Part shown: piece by piece, positions 46,803 through 58,165 of the stretch
Layout of the letters: each line of letters begins with the position of its first letter
How positions within the stretch are numbered: the stretch's first letter is position 1
Source of the DNA: Epiperipatus broadwayi
Taxonomy: Eukaryota; Onychophora; Udeonychophora; Euonychophora; Peripatidae
Length of the DNA stretch: 64,000 nt
Assembly: GCA_028023455.1 (NCBI GenBank)
Contig: JAQFVV010000278.1
Span: forward strand, 388,554 to 452,553
Direction: 5' to 3'
Notes under the pieces: generated by a model
Told to the model about the DNA's origin: nothing
Databases searched by the model: none
Seen by the model: the letters and a program-made list of their open reading frames with translations, nothing else
Position numbers and translations under genes: made by a program

Positions 46803-46925
46803 TATATTAATAAGCATAATCAAACACTTTTTTTTTTTAAAAAAAAAACTTTCTTTTTACATATACATAACGATATTTCATTTTGATCAAATATATCCAT
46901 TTTATTTGAGAATTAATTTTATCTG

Positions 46926-47105
46926 GAAAAATGAAAATACAGTAGAAAAGGTAGAATTTTTAAATAATATTTAGCTTTATTACTGTCTAACATGCTTTCA
47001 ATATATTTTTACTATATCATATTCATGGCATATGCTAGACAGCAATAAAGCTAAATATTAGTTTTGAAAAATTACCTTTCCTGGATGTATTTTCATTATA
47101 CCAGA
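46926..47105. repeat. Imperfect inverted repeat
   Basis: Arms of about 75 bp (from CTGGAAAAATGAAAATACAG on the left to its relative ending TTTTCATTATACCAG on the right) around the A+T-rich centre near 47020. No coding content. Confidence 0.65.
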
Positions 47106-47582
47106 TATTATGTTGGCTCCAAAAATTTAACAGTGTACAACAATAGAAGAAATTCAAAAGATCTGTTTTTACTCTGAGAACATATTATTTAACACTAATG
47201 AATGCAAAAAAAAAAAAAAAAGATATATTAAAATTGAATCATTATTCAAATTTGAATGTTATCATAAATTACTCAAATTAATTAGATATTAATTAATGAT
47301 GTATGTCCACTTCTATTTTATATAATTAGATTTGAATTTCTATTCATCTTGAATAAAGTAATATATTTAATTCTAAGACGTTATGTTACTGCTGTTTCTG
47401 CACAAAGTATGTATATTGGTGATCATATACCTTTGTTGCATATGTGTAGTTGTGTGTATCTATTGCTTGAGATGAAATGGAAGATGAATATACTGAAAAT
47501 TCCTGAGTTCAAATCCCTCTACTTATATAATGTATTTAGTATATTTATACAATATGTAAACTTTGAGCAAGTCATAAATATA
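47106..47582. other. A+T-rich DNA without recognisable gene
   Basis: No supported feature. Confidence 0.4.
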
Positions 47583-47668
47583 TACAATAAAGAGTGTGCA
47601 AATAGCTCTAAAAAGTTTTCATGATAAATGCTTTTAGAGAAGGCATTCAAATCATCTTTATCTAGGCT

Positions 47669-47726
47669 TGCCCTATCTTCCAGATCAGTTTCAAGCCATG
47701 TCTCTCTTCAGTCAGAAGTTAGGACA
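47669..47726 (-). ncRNA. Hammerhead copy A4
   Basis: Minus strand: outer stem I UGUCCU/AGGGCA (one G-U), core CUGAAGA intact (complement at 47705-47711), stem II weak, GAAA intact, stem III with a C-A mismatch, AUC at the cleavage position. Partly decayed. Confidence 0.6.
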
Positions 47727-48126
47727 CCAGATTTAAATAACCACCTCAAGCTAAGCATTTATCTAATAAGTAACTCTTAATAAGAAGATAATGGAATTTT
47801 CAGACATCTGCATATCTTTATATTGAGCTCTCCAACTGAAAAAACTCATATGGGCTTGAACCTAATTCAGATATACTGCATATTAATAAGCTTAGCAATT
47901 TAATTTAGCCAAATCCCCAACAGCAACATAATAATAGTAATAAAATCAAGTCATATATCACATGACTTATATATCTTGCATTTACAAATATGTAAAATAA
48001 AGAGCATGTTAATAGTTCTAAACAGTTGCAGAACTGAATTTAAAGACATGAATTGTCTGAAAATTTCCGATCTTACTAAGAATTAACTATTAGACAAATG
48101 CTTAGCTAGAATTAGTTTTTTGAATC

Positions 48127-48185
48127 TGATAACCTAGCTATTCAATTAAGAGAACCTTAGCTTGAAATCGGTCTGGAGATAGAGA
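48127..48185 (+). ncRNA. Hammerhead copy A5 (decayed)
   Basis: Core reads AUUAAGA. GAAA, stem III (U-G closed) and GUC are kept. Aligned with A6 at a distance of 420 bp. Confidence 0.5.
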
Positions 48186-48542
48186 CAATCCTAGATAAAG
48201 ATGATTTGAATGTCCTCTCTTGTAGCATTTATCATTAAAAAAAGCTGTTTTAGAGCAATTAGCACAGACTATATTTTACTTATTTGTAAATGCAAGGTAT
48301 ATAAGTCATATGACATATGATATGATTGTATTAATGTTACTATTGGGCTGTTGGGTGCTTTGACTAAATTAATTTGCTGAGTCTATTAATATATGGTGTA
48401 TCTGAATTGAGTTGAGGTTCATATGATTTTTTTAGTTGGAGAGCTGGATTTAAAGACATGTAGACATCTGAAATTTTCAGATCATTTCATTAAGAGTTAA
48501 CTATTAGATAAATGCTTAGTTTGAGTTGGTTATTTGAATATG

Positions 48543-48602
48543 GTGTCCTAGCTTCTTACTGAAGAGAGTCATAGCTCAAAACTAGTTTGGGGATGGGAAC
48601 AA
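48543..48602 (+). ncRNA. Hammerhead copy A6 (one core change)
   Basis: Core CUGAAGA intact at 48559-48565, stem II GAG/CUC, then AAAA instead of GAAA, and GUU at the cleavage position. Outer stem GUCC/GGAAC pairs with one bulge. Probably inactive. Confidence 0.58.
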
Positions 48603-49369
48603 TCCTAGATAAAGAAAATATGAATGCTTTCTTTTATAATAAAAAAACTTATTAAAGCTATTAGCACACTCTTTATTTTACATACTTGTAAATGCAAGCT
48701 ATATAAGTCATATGATATATGACTTCATTTTAATATATATAATAGTAATCAATGTCTGTATTCCAATTATAAGCAAATATATATAATTCTTCGAAAAACA
48801 GTACAATAACTAATACAGTAAACAATATTTTAAAAACAAATATTTATTATAATTTAATAGTAGTACTTTTAACTATCTAAGTAGTCATTATCTACTATAT
48901 TCAAATTCTATTATAAAAAAAAAAAAAACATTATAAATGTATACAAAAACAATTACGTCATACATCAATTTTCCCACAAATCATTAATTTTTATATTAGC
49001 AGCTTGTCACTTTATCAAATACTGCTTTCAATTTCTTATTAACATAGCTTCTTTAATTTTATGTTTATTATTATTTCTTTCAATATATAAAATCTTAACT
49101 TTATTAAAATCAAAATCAAAACCATAAATACATGTAACAGTAAAAGCCTGAAATCCGGGCAAAGCCACTTGGAGTGTTGATGCTAGACAAAATCAATGAA
49201 ATATAACATTACTGGGCCACACCTTTTTGTTTTTTATAATATGTGATTTTTTTTTTTTAGCGATTAAATGAATTTTGATTTGATTTATAACATGATTTCT
49301 TTATTATTTAACAAATTGTTATATTAATTTTCATTGTTGTTGTTTTTTTTTTTTTGTAACCTCACATTT

Positions 49370-50260
49370 TTCTTTATTCCAATAAAGTTTGCTAATTTAA
49401 TTTTGTGTACCTTTTATTTTGATGATTTTAAAACTTTGGACTGTTTCAGGACATCCAAAAATTTGTTTTAATCCCACTGCCGAAAAAATAGAATACAAAT
49501 ATTTGTGACTTGTTTAGATTTTATTCTACCTTTTCTTTTTTTGCTTGACTAAATTGTTTTTATTCTTATTATGAAATCGAAAATAACTTTCGTGGTGTTG
49601 GGGGTTAAAAAATTGTTTTGAAATACCCACCCTCGCATCAAGTATTGTAACAAAAAGTCAAGACCTTTTTTTTTGTTTGTTTTAAAAAAAAATCTTTTTT
49701 TTTGTTTCAGTTTTGACTTTTGTTTATATTTCGTTCTGCAATAGAAACAGCTTACTTTTTGGGGGTCTTTCCGTACTGTTATTATTAACAAAAAGTACAC
49801 CGAAAGAGTCGTTTATTTAAAACCCCAACCTTGTTTGAAATAGAATGCAATCATTTGGTAATTGTTTCCAATTTTTTCGACCTTTTTTTTTTTTTGGTTG
49901 ACAAAATTGTTTTTATCTTCTTATTAAATCAAAAGTAAGTTTTGTGTTTTTTTTGGGAATAAAATATCATTTTCAAACTCCGATACTCGGAAAAGTAATT
50001 GGAACAAAAAGTCCATAATTTCTGTTGATTTTCAACAACTTTTTTTCCTCAACCCTTTTGACTTTTATTTCTACTTCTTTTGAAGTAGCTTTTTTTTGGC
50101 CTTCTAAAACAAACTGCTTTGGGGGGTGGGAGGTTGGGATTCCTACTTTGATAGTATTAACAAAAAGGAGTCATTTCTTTTAATCCCGCTGAAAAAAGAA
50201 AAACACCATCCAAATACTTGTCAATTTCTAATGAAATAAAAAAAAAAAAAGTACACAAAC
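49370..50260. repeat. Degenerate tandem repeats, unit about 350 bp
   Basis: Similar blocks near 49440-49800, 49801-50160 and 50161-50260 share TTGACAAAATTGTTTTTAT-like, ACAAAAAGTC and poly-T segments. The strand is strongly T-rich. No coding potential recognised. Confidence 0.5.
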
Positions 50261-50857
50261 TTTGAACTTTTTGAACCGATTTATTATTTTATTGCTGTAA
50301 TAATCAAACAATCTGGTATTTGTGAGGACATTATGTGCTGCAAAAAAGGACACAGTCTCCCTCACCTTTCTGTACTTGGCATTTGTGAAAAGTGTACAAA
50401 TTGCACGTACTCCTCAGACATGTTATTGATCTCGTCTAGTTTTCCTGCAGAAATGTGACTTAACGTGTGAGCTTTTGGCGAAGTGTGTTGGAATGTACCC
50501 TTTGCCAATTTTTTACATATTAACATTTTTTAGGGAAGGGTGGGGACCGTATGACAATTATTAATAATTAACAACATTATTTAAATAGAAATGACATTGC
50601 TCTATTACGGAGATTTAAAAAAATGCTACCGCCTTGATATTTAAACACCCTCTAGCAATACGGTAATCAGCTATGAATAGAACAAATATGTGTAAATAGT
50701 TTCAAAGCACAAAACAGGCCATAATATTCGTGTGCAATCTCATGTAAAGCAGCCTGGCAATGGGTTAATACAATATGTAAATGTTGTATTAGCCTGTAAG
50801 GCCGGCGGCAGCCGCCAAAATGACATTTTTATGTGTTTTGACACGTAAACAGTGCCC
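50261..50857. other. Spacer inside PLE-3 foldback
   Basis: Less A+T-rich stretch around 50330-50560 without a convincing ORF. It contains the palindromes TAATACAA...TTGTATTA (about 50766-50791) and GGCGGCAGCCGCC (50804-50816). Origin unknown. Confidence 0.4.
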
Positions 50858-50946
50858 CAAGCGGCTTTGCCCAGATTTCAGGCTTTTACCCATGTAACAT
50901 TATAATCACTTTCAGTATTAAATTTGATTATAATGTCACATGTATA

Positions 50947-51099
50947 TATGGTTTTAATTTTGATTTTAATAAAGTTAAGATTTTATGTATTGAACGAAAT
51001 AATAATAAGCGTAAAATTAAAGAAGCTATGTTAATAAAAAATGGAAAGCAGTATTTGATAAATTGACAAGTTGCTAATATAAAAATTAATGAATTGTGA
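50947..51099 (+). pseudogene. C-terminal end of PLE-3 GIY-YIG endonuclease
   Basis: Reads YGFNFDFNKVKILCIERN, then a basic stretch and KIKEAMLIKNGKQYLIN, one in-frame stop near 51064, then QVANIKINEL and stop. This matches the end of PLE nucleases (H.DF..V.IL..E...R.IKEA.LI....), with the catalytic-type Glu in KIKEA. The domain start with its Tyr motifs is missing. The left arm holds a minus-strand relative at about 49010-49130. Confidence 0.68.
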
Positions 51100-51110
51100 G
51101 AAAATTGACA

Positions 51111-51168
51111 CAAGATGTAATTGTTTTTTGTATGCATTTATAATGGTTTTTTGTAATAGAATTTGAAT
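51111..51168 (+). other. Placeholder superseded by next entry
   Basis: No separate feature is claimed at this position; see the hammerhead-like motif at 51168-51211. Confidence 0.01.
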
Positions 51169-51211
51169 ATAGTTGATAACGACTACTTAGATAGTTGAAA
51201 GTACTTCTATT
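51168..51211 (+). ncRNA. Hammerhead-like motif in PLE-3 3' tail
   Basis: About 70 bp after the PLE-3 stop: UUGAUAA (two changes from CUGAUGA), stem II GACUA/UAGUU, GAAA at 51197-51200, stem III AG-UA-CU, U at the cleavage position, and inner stem I UAG/CUA pairs. It sits where PLE hammerheads are known to lie, but its core is mutated. The left arm carries the inverse copy near 48870-48915. Confidence 0.55.
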
Positions 51212-51290
51212 AAATAATAGTAGATATTTGTTTTTAAAATATTGTTTACTATATTAATTATTGTATTGTTTCTCGAAGAATTATATATAT

Positions 51291-52104
51291 AAATTAACAT
51301 TTTATTTGTATATATATATGAAAGAACAAGATTAACACAACATTCCTTAATGTACAAAAACATCAAGCTTGATTTGACTAATAGATCCAAATTTAACAAC
51401 CAAGAAAGAGAATATGGACACATTTTTGATCCTAGTATTATTAAATAATGTGCAAAAGACAAAACATAAGATCAAAAAGACATGGTTTATTGCACATAAT
51501 GAAGACGCAATCAATAAAATGTCTAACAATATTAAATTAGAAAAAAATGTGACTCATAGATTTTTAAAAGAATAACATGATTATGTCCACACACATTAAA
51601 AGTTACTAGGTGTACTTAATTTCATTTAACATATATAATCTCTGCTGAATTATTTGCATGTTATTATTAGTAATGACTGATTACCTAGATATTATATATA
51701 AACAAGTACAGATTTAGATACACCAAATACAAGCATATAAAATCATTTATAATTAAATTATTGTTATATAAATTTAAAGAATCAGCATTTTCTATATAAA
51801 AATATTGTAAATTATCTTTATATATTAAATCAATTTTTCACCATGAATGTACATTTTATCATGTGAGAATGTTTAAGGGCTTCTTGAGTCATATAGTATC
51901 TATTATGAAATTTTACAATGCACAGAAAAACTATAGTATATGCTCTATCAATATATACACCTTTAGTTTTATGCTATCTAAAAAAATATAAAACAAAAAG
52001 TAAAATTCAAAAATTTAATAAATTTTATAATATTAAGCAGACAGTTTTGACTTCTCATATCATCACACACAATAATGTTTATTAATACAATTTCTTCAAC
52101 TTAC

Positions 52105-52153
<49 letters not shown>

Positions 52154-55100
52154 AGACCTTTTATTTAGGTCCCTGTAATTAATAATTCCAAAATTTTAAA
52201 TGATAATATATTTGGTATTAAAATCTTACTAAAGTGTTTTTCAATAGAGATTGTTTTGAATGTACTGGGAAATTTGCTTATGTGGAGATGAGATTTCAAA
52301 CCCAGTCTAGGCTTTGAAATCAGAGATAAAACAACAATTTAAAAATATTGTTATTAATTGAGAGAGAAATATATTACTATTTTATTAATTTTGAATAGCA
52401 ATTGAAAAAAAAAATAATTAAATCAAATTTATAAATCTTGTAAAATCAATTATTATAGTAAATTACTTAAGCATATTTTTTTAGTACTAAACACAAAGCT
52501 GTCTTAAATAATAATGGGTAATTATTAAAAATGAAGCCAGAGGGGGTAATACTAATTATGCATACCAAAATCATTGGCTAATTCACTCCCAGAATGCATC
52601 AGAAAAACTAGCTATATATTGTCTAACCCAGCTGTAGGGGGTGGACTAATTAAGAAAACAAGAACTAAGTAACTACAGAATTCCAGTCTGATCTCAAATA
52701 AGGAAAAAAAAACTAAATATCAGAAAATTCTAAAATTTAATTCAAGGAAATTATAAGATCTTGTTATCTAAAAATGTCTGAATAGGAAATCTCAAAACCT
52801 TGCAGTCATTGAAACACCATTCTTCTATTGATTGATAATTCTAAGAAGTTATATAGAAGGAGAGATGGAAACCTTATGCATCTTAACTGTTTCTCATAAA
52901 TCTTATTTCAAACTTAGGAAATTTCAAGAAGAAGTAAGCTTTTACTCTTATATTATTTATATATTTAAAATTTCTTCTTTAAAAATAATGCACAAATTAT
53001 TTATAAGTGGACTAAAAAGTTGATAATGTTTATATTTTTGCGCCTTTAGTAAATGTAGAGCAAAACAGATGTTCGTTTGAAAATCATAATTGTAAGAAAA
53101 TAAATTCAAAATAGTTTTAAAAAGAAATTTCAGAAGATATTAGAAATAAAATTAAAAGTCATTTTACATCATATAATGTTAATAAAGTTTAAACAAATAA
53201 TTGCATGGTTTTATTCTCAATTCTCATCTGCCTATTTTCATCGTGCCAACTTTGTGTAATGTTAAAAGTTAAATGATTACAGGTTCATTAAAATGTTGAA
53301 AATGCCATAGTGATAATTGAATAAATTCATTCTAATACTAAGAATCACATTATACTTTACCAATAAGAATGGAATTAAATAAATATTTACTTGTAAATTT
53401 TTATTAAGAAATATCGTCGTTATAATAATGTTTACAATGTTGGAATATACCCCGGCTGCTTAAATATTGCTACACATATATGGATTGCCATGCTGAGAGG
53501 AATAAAATTCACAAAGAGTTTTAAAAGAAAAAGGAAAGATAAATATACTAAGTAATAAAAATTCCACTAATTTTTCAAGGAAAAATTATCTTGAATTAAA
53601 CGTAAATAAATGATTCTTGTTATACTTCATTTGAAAGGCTTACAGAATAAATCAATAAAGATTTTAATAAGTTTGTTTTGAAGTTTGTTTTGAATTATCT
53701 AGAGCAAAGTAGATAATTTTTTTTTTAAATCTGCTACAATTGGAAACACGAATGTTAATTGCCTGATTAATTATCGCTACGGAAACAATTAAATAATTTC
53801 TGCTTTTGGATAAGTGTTGAATATTGTTCTATCATATATCCAATAGGATAATAAAATATATATGCTTAATCTGAACTGATTGCTTATCCTAATAACCATT
53901 TATATTATTCTAACTCACCAGGATAAATAACTTGGAACAGAGTATAAAATTTAATGGATAAAAATGTGCTTTTATTTTCTTTATCATTGCTGTGTTATTA
54001 CTTACGTAATGTGTTAATTGGAAATTTTGTTTTTAAAACATGTGTGTCTTACTGTGGCATGAAAGATATGTATATATATATATTAAGTTCAAGAAAAAAT
54101 GTGTAAAATATATATATTTTATGTATGTTTTTTTTTTTAATTAAAAGAAAACCGGAAAATATATATATCATTTATTTAGAAAGAGTGATAAAAAAACTAT
54201 TTACTTCTCTTATATTTTTAAAACTAATTTTAAGGTATATTAAAAAGAGGTAAATGTACAGACATTTTATCAAAAATATCTATATTGGCATGACTGAATT
54301 ATTTTCTCATATAAAAGAAAATTTGATATAAACCTTTTTCATTTTGTAATTTGCTATAGAAGTGAACGTGTCCACTTTGAATACAAATACAGGCTTGATC
54401 TTTATTGTTTAAATCCATTGTGCTCTCTTTAATAAAAATATAGTTGTCATTCTAAAATGATTAACGATCATTGGACATAGATATTTTGGTTCGGCTGTTG
54501 ATCCATTAATGGTTTTACATTATAAAAGGGAATATGTAGATTTTCACTGTTAGTGTTGGTATTGTTTTGTCTTGCTATGATATTGAGAATGACTAGTGAC
54601 AGTTTTTAGTTAATAGGATGTTCCAATTGAATGGCTTCCAATATATTATTATTTATATGGAGCATAGACTGATGGAGTGTCACCTGTGGCTAATTTCATG
54701 AGAGAAAAGATGGGTAGAATCTGAGTAGTAATGAATGCTCACTAGTATAAATATTCCGAAAAAGAAAGGATATCTATGGTTTGAATTTTAGTCTTTTCAT
54801 GGTGAAGCAAGGCCCACACACATACGTATACCCATAGAAAGGTATAGAATCAGCCATATATTATTGCACAACTGTCATGTTGTTTTATAAAATCATCCAT
54901 CTTAGTGTTAAATTCCTCATGATAATATAGAGATAGTTTTGCCACCATGTATGGTGAAGTATAATAGGTCCAGATCATATGGCAAGTATAAAATCATATT
55001 AAATTTAGGAACACTCATTTAGCATAGTGTTTTCTTAATTGAAATAGTGTTTATGATGTTGTGGGATCATCATCGATTGTTGACAGACCAAACTAGAATC

Positions 55101-56363
55101 TATTAATGCTGGTAGAAAAATTTAAATGTAAATGTAAGACATGCACATTGGTAGAATGGATTCATTTTCATCAAATAATGATGTGACAATAGAATTGTAA
55201 GATCAATTACGTATTCAAGGGTTGAGCTTGGGACATAGGTAATGCTTAATGAGATCTGTGCATATTTGACTTTTAATGTCTAGTCTTCAAGTAATGCACT
55301 AAACTTATTCATTTCAAAGTTAAATGCATTAGTAATTGCACAGAATATGATAATTGCCCTTGTCATATTCTGATAAAAGCAAGGGTTATAGGAGAATGCA
55401 ATATTTTTAAAAAATTTTCTGAATTCTAAATTTATACTTAGTGCATGTCTTAAAGTTCCAAAAATACTGCTAGTTTTGTAATTTAAGTGGTAGTCAGCAT
55501 AAACAAGTTTTAGTATTTTATTCTTAAAAATATGCCAAAGAGTAACAAATGATATTTTGAATATTATTTTCTAAGCAGGTTGTATCATTTGCTCAGTATA
55601 TGGTCAAGGGAATAATAAGTATTTGTCCCATCCATAAATTATTTTACTAGATTAGTTTTATTTCATGCCATATCTGTGAATTAAAAATTTGTACATAGTG
55701 TAAATAAAGTTTGTTGTGTTTAAAAATTTATGTAGTTGCATGTAATCTTAATGCTAATTACCACATCTATACACTATTGTTGTTATTGCTATCAACCAAC
55801 CAGAAGATTATAAATTGAAATCATCATCAACCAATATAGTCCTAGTAATTATATTATGCTATATCATAATAATTTTGGTAAGCCTTATAATTTATTAGTA
55901 CATCTAATGCATTATCACACAATAATCAAAATGTTGATAACATGTAGTACAGATTGTTTTAAACCATATATTAAAAGATAAACATAGTCTTGATTTGATT
56001 GATTTAGTTGGATCTGCAGAGCTATCATTCACTGATCTAGATCACATGGTTTATAATTATTTAAGAAAAAAAATTGGTTAAGTGATTGTGTTTTAATTAT
56101 TAAAAAGTCATTCCTAGTCATAAATTTTAAAGTTTATATTAGTTATAAAGTTTCTTTAGAACTGCTAAATATAATTCTTGATTTAAGTTATATTTAGAGA
56201 TATTAGGTGCATTATGTTTGGGTAATGGTAAAATCCCTCTTACTGACTCAAATATAGTGTATATAATGATTTTAAGTGTTTGAACCCTGAGAAGAATTAG
56301 TTGTTAAATTTCAAGATAAAATTTAAGTTTGTAATAAAGTTTATATCTGGTTAATTACCATAG
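51291..56363. other. A+T-rich DNA without recognisable gene
   Basis: A long stretch with no bounded repeat apart from the (TA)n tract at 52107-52152. Short open frames are A+T-driven and show no domain. Confidence 0.5.
52107..52152. repeat. (TA)n microsatellite
   Basis: About 23 perfect dinucleotide units, the longest pure (TA)n in the window. Confidence 0.95.
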
Positions 56364-56475
56364 TTTTTTTTTCATATGTCATAGCATCGTCCGGGAGGCG
56401 AACCTACAACGATCTGCAACCAACTACTTGCTTGCAAGGTGGCTGCGATGACCTCTTGGCTAACAACGCTTGACC
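56364..56475 (-). mobile_element. tRNA-derived SINE with target duplication
   Basis: Minus-strand element of 112 bp: A box TTAGCCAAGAGG, B box GGTTCGCCTCCC, then the tail GATGCTATGACATATG and an A-run. It is flanked by the 15 bp duplication GGTTAATTACCATAG (56349-56363 and 56476-56490). Same tail as the SINE at 32106-32201, hence one family. Confidence 0.92.
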
Positions 56476-56689
56476 GGTTAATTACCATAGTTGAACTTAA
56501 AATAGATTACTTTCACTGTTTTATGAAAGTTAGCTAAGCTTTAATATGCACATTATTTTTTTTTTTTGGTATAAAATGTATAGTTTGTTTTAACTTCATT
56601 ATAAATATTCTGGTTGTGTCAAGCTTGAAATCCCTATTTTATTTAGCTTATTTTTTTTTTACCAGTTAATACCATATTAGTTTATAGTT

Positions 56690-57070
56690 TATGATTTCAG
56701 TTTCCATCATTAACATTTTTCTTCAATTTCATCTTGATCGTTCTTTTAGTTATTCATTTTCATTTGACATTAATTCATTATCATAATTGATTAATCCTAC
56801 ATTAACTTTTATTCTTTTATCATCTCAACTATTCATTAATTCTTATTCTATCATCATCTTAATCATTCAGTATTCTCATACATCTTCATTCTTTTCTCTT
56901 CATGCTTAGACTCATTTCATTCCTCTATTTAATTATTATTTCTTGCTATCATCCATTTAGTCATCTACGTCATAATTTACTAATCATTTCATCTATAAGT
57001 TTAATTTCATAATCACTCCAGACATATAATTATTTGTTATTTATTAATTTGCTGAATATCAAATTTAATT
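56690..57070. repeat. Cryptically simple TCAT-rich tract
   Basis: About 380 bp poor in G and rich in TCAT, ATCA and TTCATT words on the plus strand, which is strongly strand-asymmetric. No pure repeat unit. Confidence 0.6.
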
Positions 57071-57322
57071 CATCATATTTTGTTTGTGTGGATTTCAAAG
57101 CTGGTTTGACCAGAAGTTTTTATCTTTATTAGTCGTCGTGTGATCTTTTTTAGATAGACAGTTTCATGCTAATTTTATTAAATCCATGAATTATTTTGTT
57201 AGTTTTATATTTTCATTTCATTATGCTCATATTCGTGATAATGAGAGCACGATAAGTTGCATAAGGGAATTTAATCTCTAAAATGTATGGTATAAGTCGG
57301 TGGTAACCAATTAGATCAGGAA

Positions 57323-57495
57323 GCTAGGTTACAGTTGCGATTATGGCGCTTGCCAACGTGTAGTGTGAAGACTAGCAGTGGCTAGGTTACAGATGCGATT
57401 ATGGTGACCCACGTGGATGGCATGATGATTAGCTGTAGCTAGGCTACATTGGTGATTATGATGCGTAAAGTGTGTGGTATGATTTATTTATAGTA
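57323..57495. repeat. Three-copy minisatellite, about 58-bp unit
   Basis: Units begin at 57323, 57381 and 57438, each starting GCTAGG(T/C)TACA and containing TGATTATG or GCGATTATGG. Noticeably less A+T-rich than its surroundings. Confidence 0.8.
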
Positions 57496-57538
57496 CAGCG
57501 GTTAGGGAGAAGGTTACAATATATATATATATATATAG

Positions 57539-57609
57539 CAATTAAATCACCCCACATGGTTAAGAAATCCAATACTGGACTTCTTAACCATGCAGGTGAT
57601 TTAATTGCT
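57539..57609. repeat. Perfect-arm hairpin of a small dispersed repeat
   Basis: GCAATTAAATCACC...CATGGTTAAGAA at the left pairs with TTCTTAACCATG...GGTGATTTAATTGC at the right around ATCCAATACTGGAC. Related single copies lie at 39848-39915 and 42728-42840. The sequence after the hairpin (57612-57650) also matches 42790-42840. Confidence 0.75.
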
Positions 57610-57659
57610 TAATATTTATTTCAGTATAGTGTTATGCACTGGGATTATTTTATATATGT

Positions 57660-58052
57660 ATGTCGCTTAGTTACCTTTTTCAAATTTGATGTGTTCAATA
57701 TTTTGAGTAATAAAATACTTTCTTTGATAATTACATATACAAATTCTATGTGAATTAATAAAATTTGTAAAATATCTTCAGTAAGCATCACTGTGAAAAT
57801 CTCAATTTAATAGTGTTAGAAAAAGGTGTAAATCATTTTCATGTTGCACCAGAAAACGTGTAAAGTTTACAAAAAAAAAACTAATAATCTAAACTGAATA
57901 AAATAAATTATAAATGCCTCTATAGATTTTGAAGTCAATATAGACTTAAAAATATCTAGAGAGATCAAAATTTTGTGATAATGAGTCTATTACTTTATTT
58001 CATAGAAAAACAAAGTTATTGAATGTATGTAAATAAATCATTTTTTTATATC
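57660..58052. other. A+T-rich DNA without recognisable gene
   Basis: No supported feature. Confidence 0.4.
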
Positions 58053-58165
58053 GCCATTCTATCTTTTCCAAAGACTTTATCATGTGGTTGAGTGTTAGTA
58101 TTCATAATTTATAGTTAAAATCTTCAAAGCGCATGTGCAACAGCATAATGCTGTGTTAAAATATT
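58053..58165. repeat. Single arm of the 26.2-kb foldback family
   Basis: Begins GCCATTCTATCTTTTCC, that is at the centre of the palindrome of the element at 26227-26526, and follows only its right arm to GTGCAACAGC.TAATGCTGT. The other arm is absent. Confidence 0.75.

Larger units (their letters stand above)
45769..46803. repeat. Tandem plus inverted array of hammerhead/tRNA-like units (481 bp)
   Basis: Two direct minus-strand units (start of each B box at 45769 and 46250, 481 bp apart) are followed at about 46568 by a truncated unit in the opposite orientation (46568-46803). Each unit reads, on its own strand: a segment with GCCTGTCCATTAAG, a hammerhead, about 35 bp, then a tRNA-like A box and B box. 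The last unit of the minus array is itself cut where the inversion begins. The order resembles the pol III-driven hammerhead SINE-like repeats described in schistosomes (Sm-alpha). Orientation and unit length are read directly. Confidence 0.82.
47583..48740. repeat. Foldback and tandem array of 420-bp hammerhead units (locus 3)
   Basis: A full minus unit (about 47585-47996) and the start of another (to about 48027), then a switch to plus with one truncated and one full unit. The two plus hammerhead boxes are 420 bp apart (48139 and 48559). The general plan, minus full, minus partial, then plus, is the same as at 3001-3800, though the turning points differ. Confidence 0.78.
48781..51290. mobile_element. 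PLE-3: foldback made from the 3' end of a third Penelope-like element
   Basis: Inverted arms 48781-49175 and 50858-51290 match closely (landmarks AAAGCCTGAAATC.GGGCAAAGCC and GACTACTTAGATAGTT). The right arm reads as a PLE GIY-YIG C-terminus on the plus strand, and the left arm is its inverse. The right arm has an extra 45 bp hairpin-like insert (about 50898-50942) absent from the left. Between the arms lies 1.7 kb of repetitive T-rich DNA of unclear origin. The inverted plan is the same as in PLE-1. Confidence 0.7.

Noticed and set aside
51111-51168. An entry with reversed coordinates in the feature list
   Set aside because: It carries no claim; the valid entry is the hammerhead-like motif at 51168-51211.
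57323-57495. Coding exon, because of higher G+C
   Set aside because: It is a three-copy 58 bp minisatellite; the period is not a multiple of three and stops occur in all frames.
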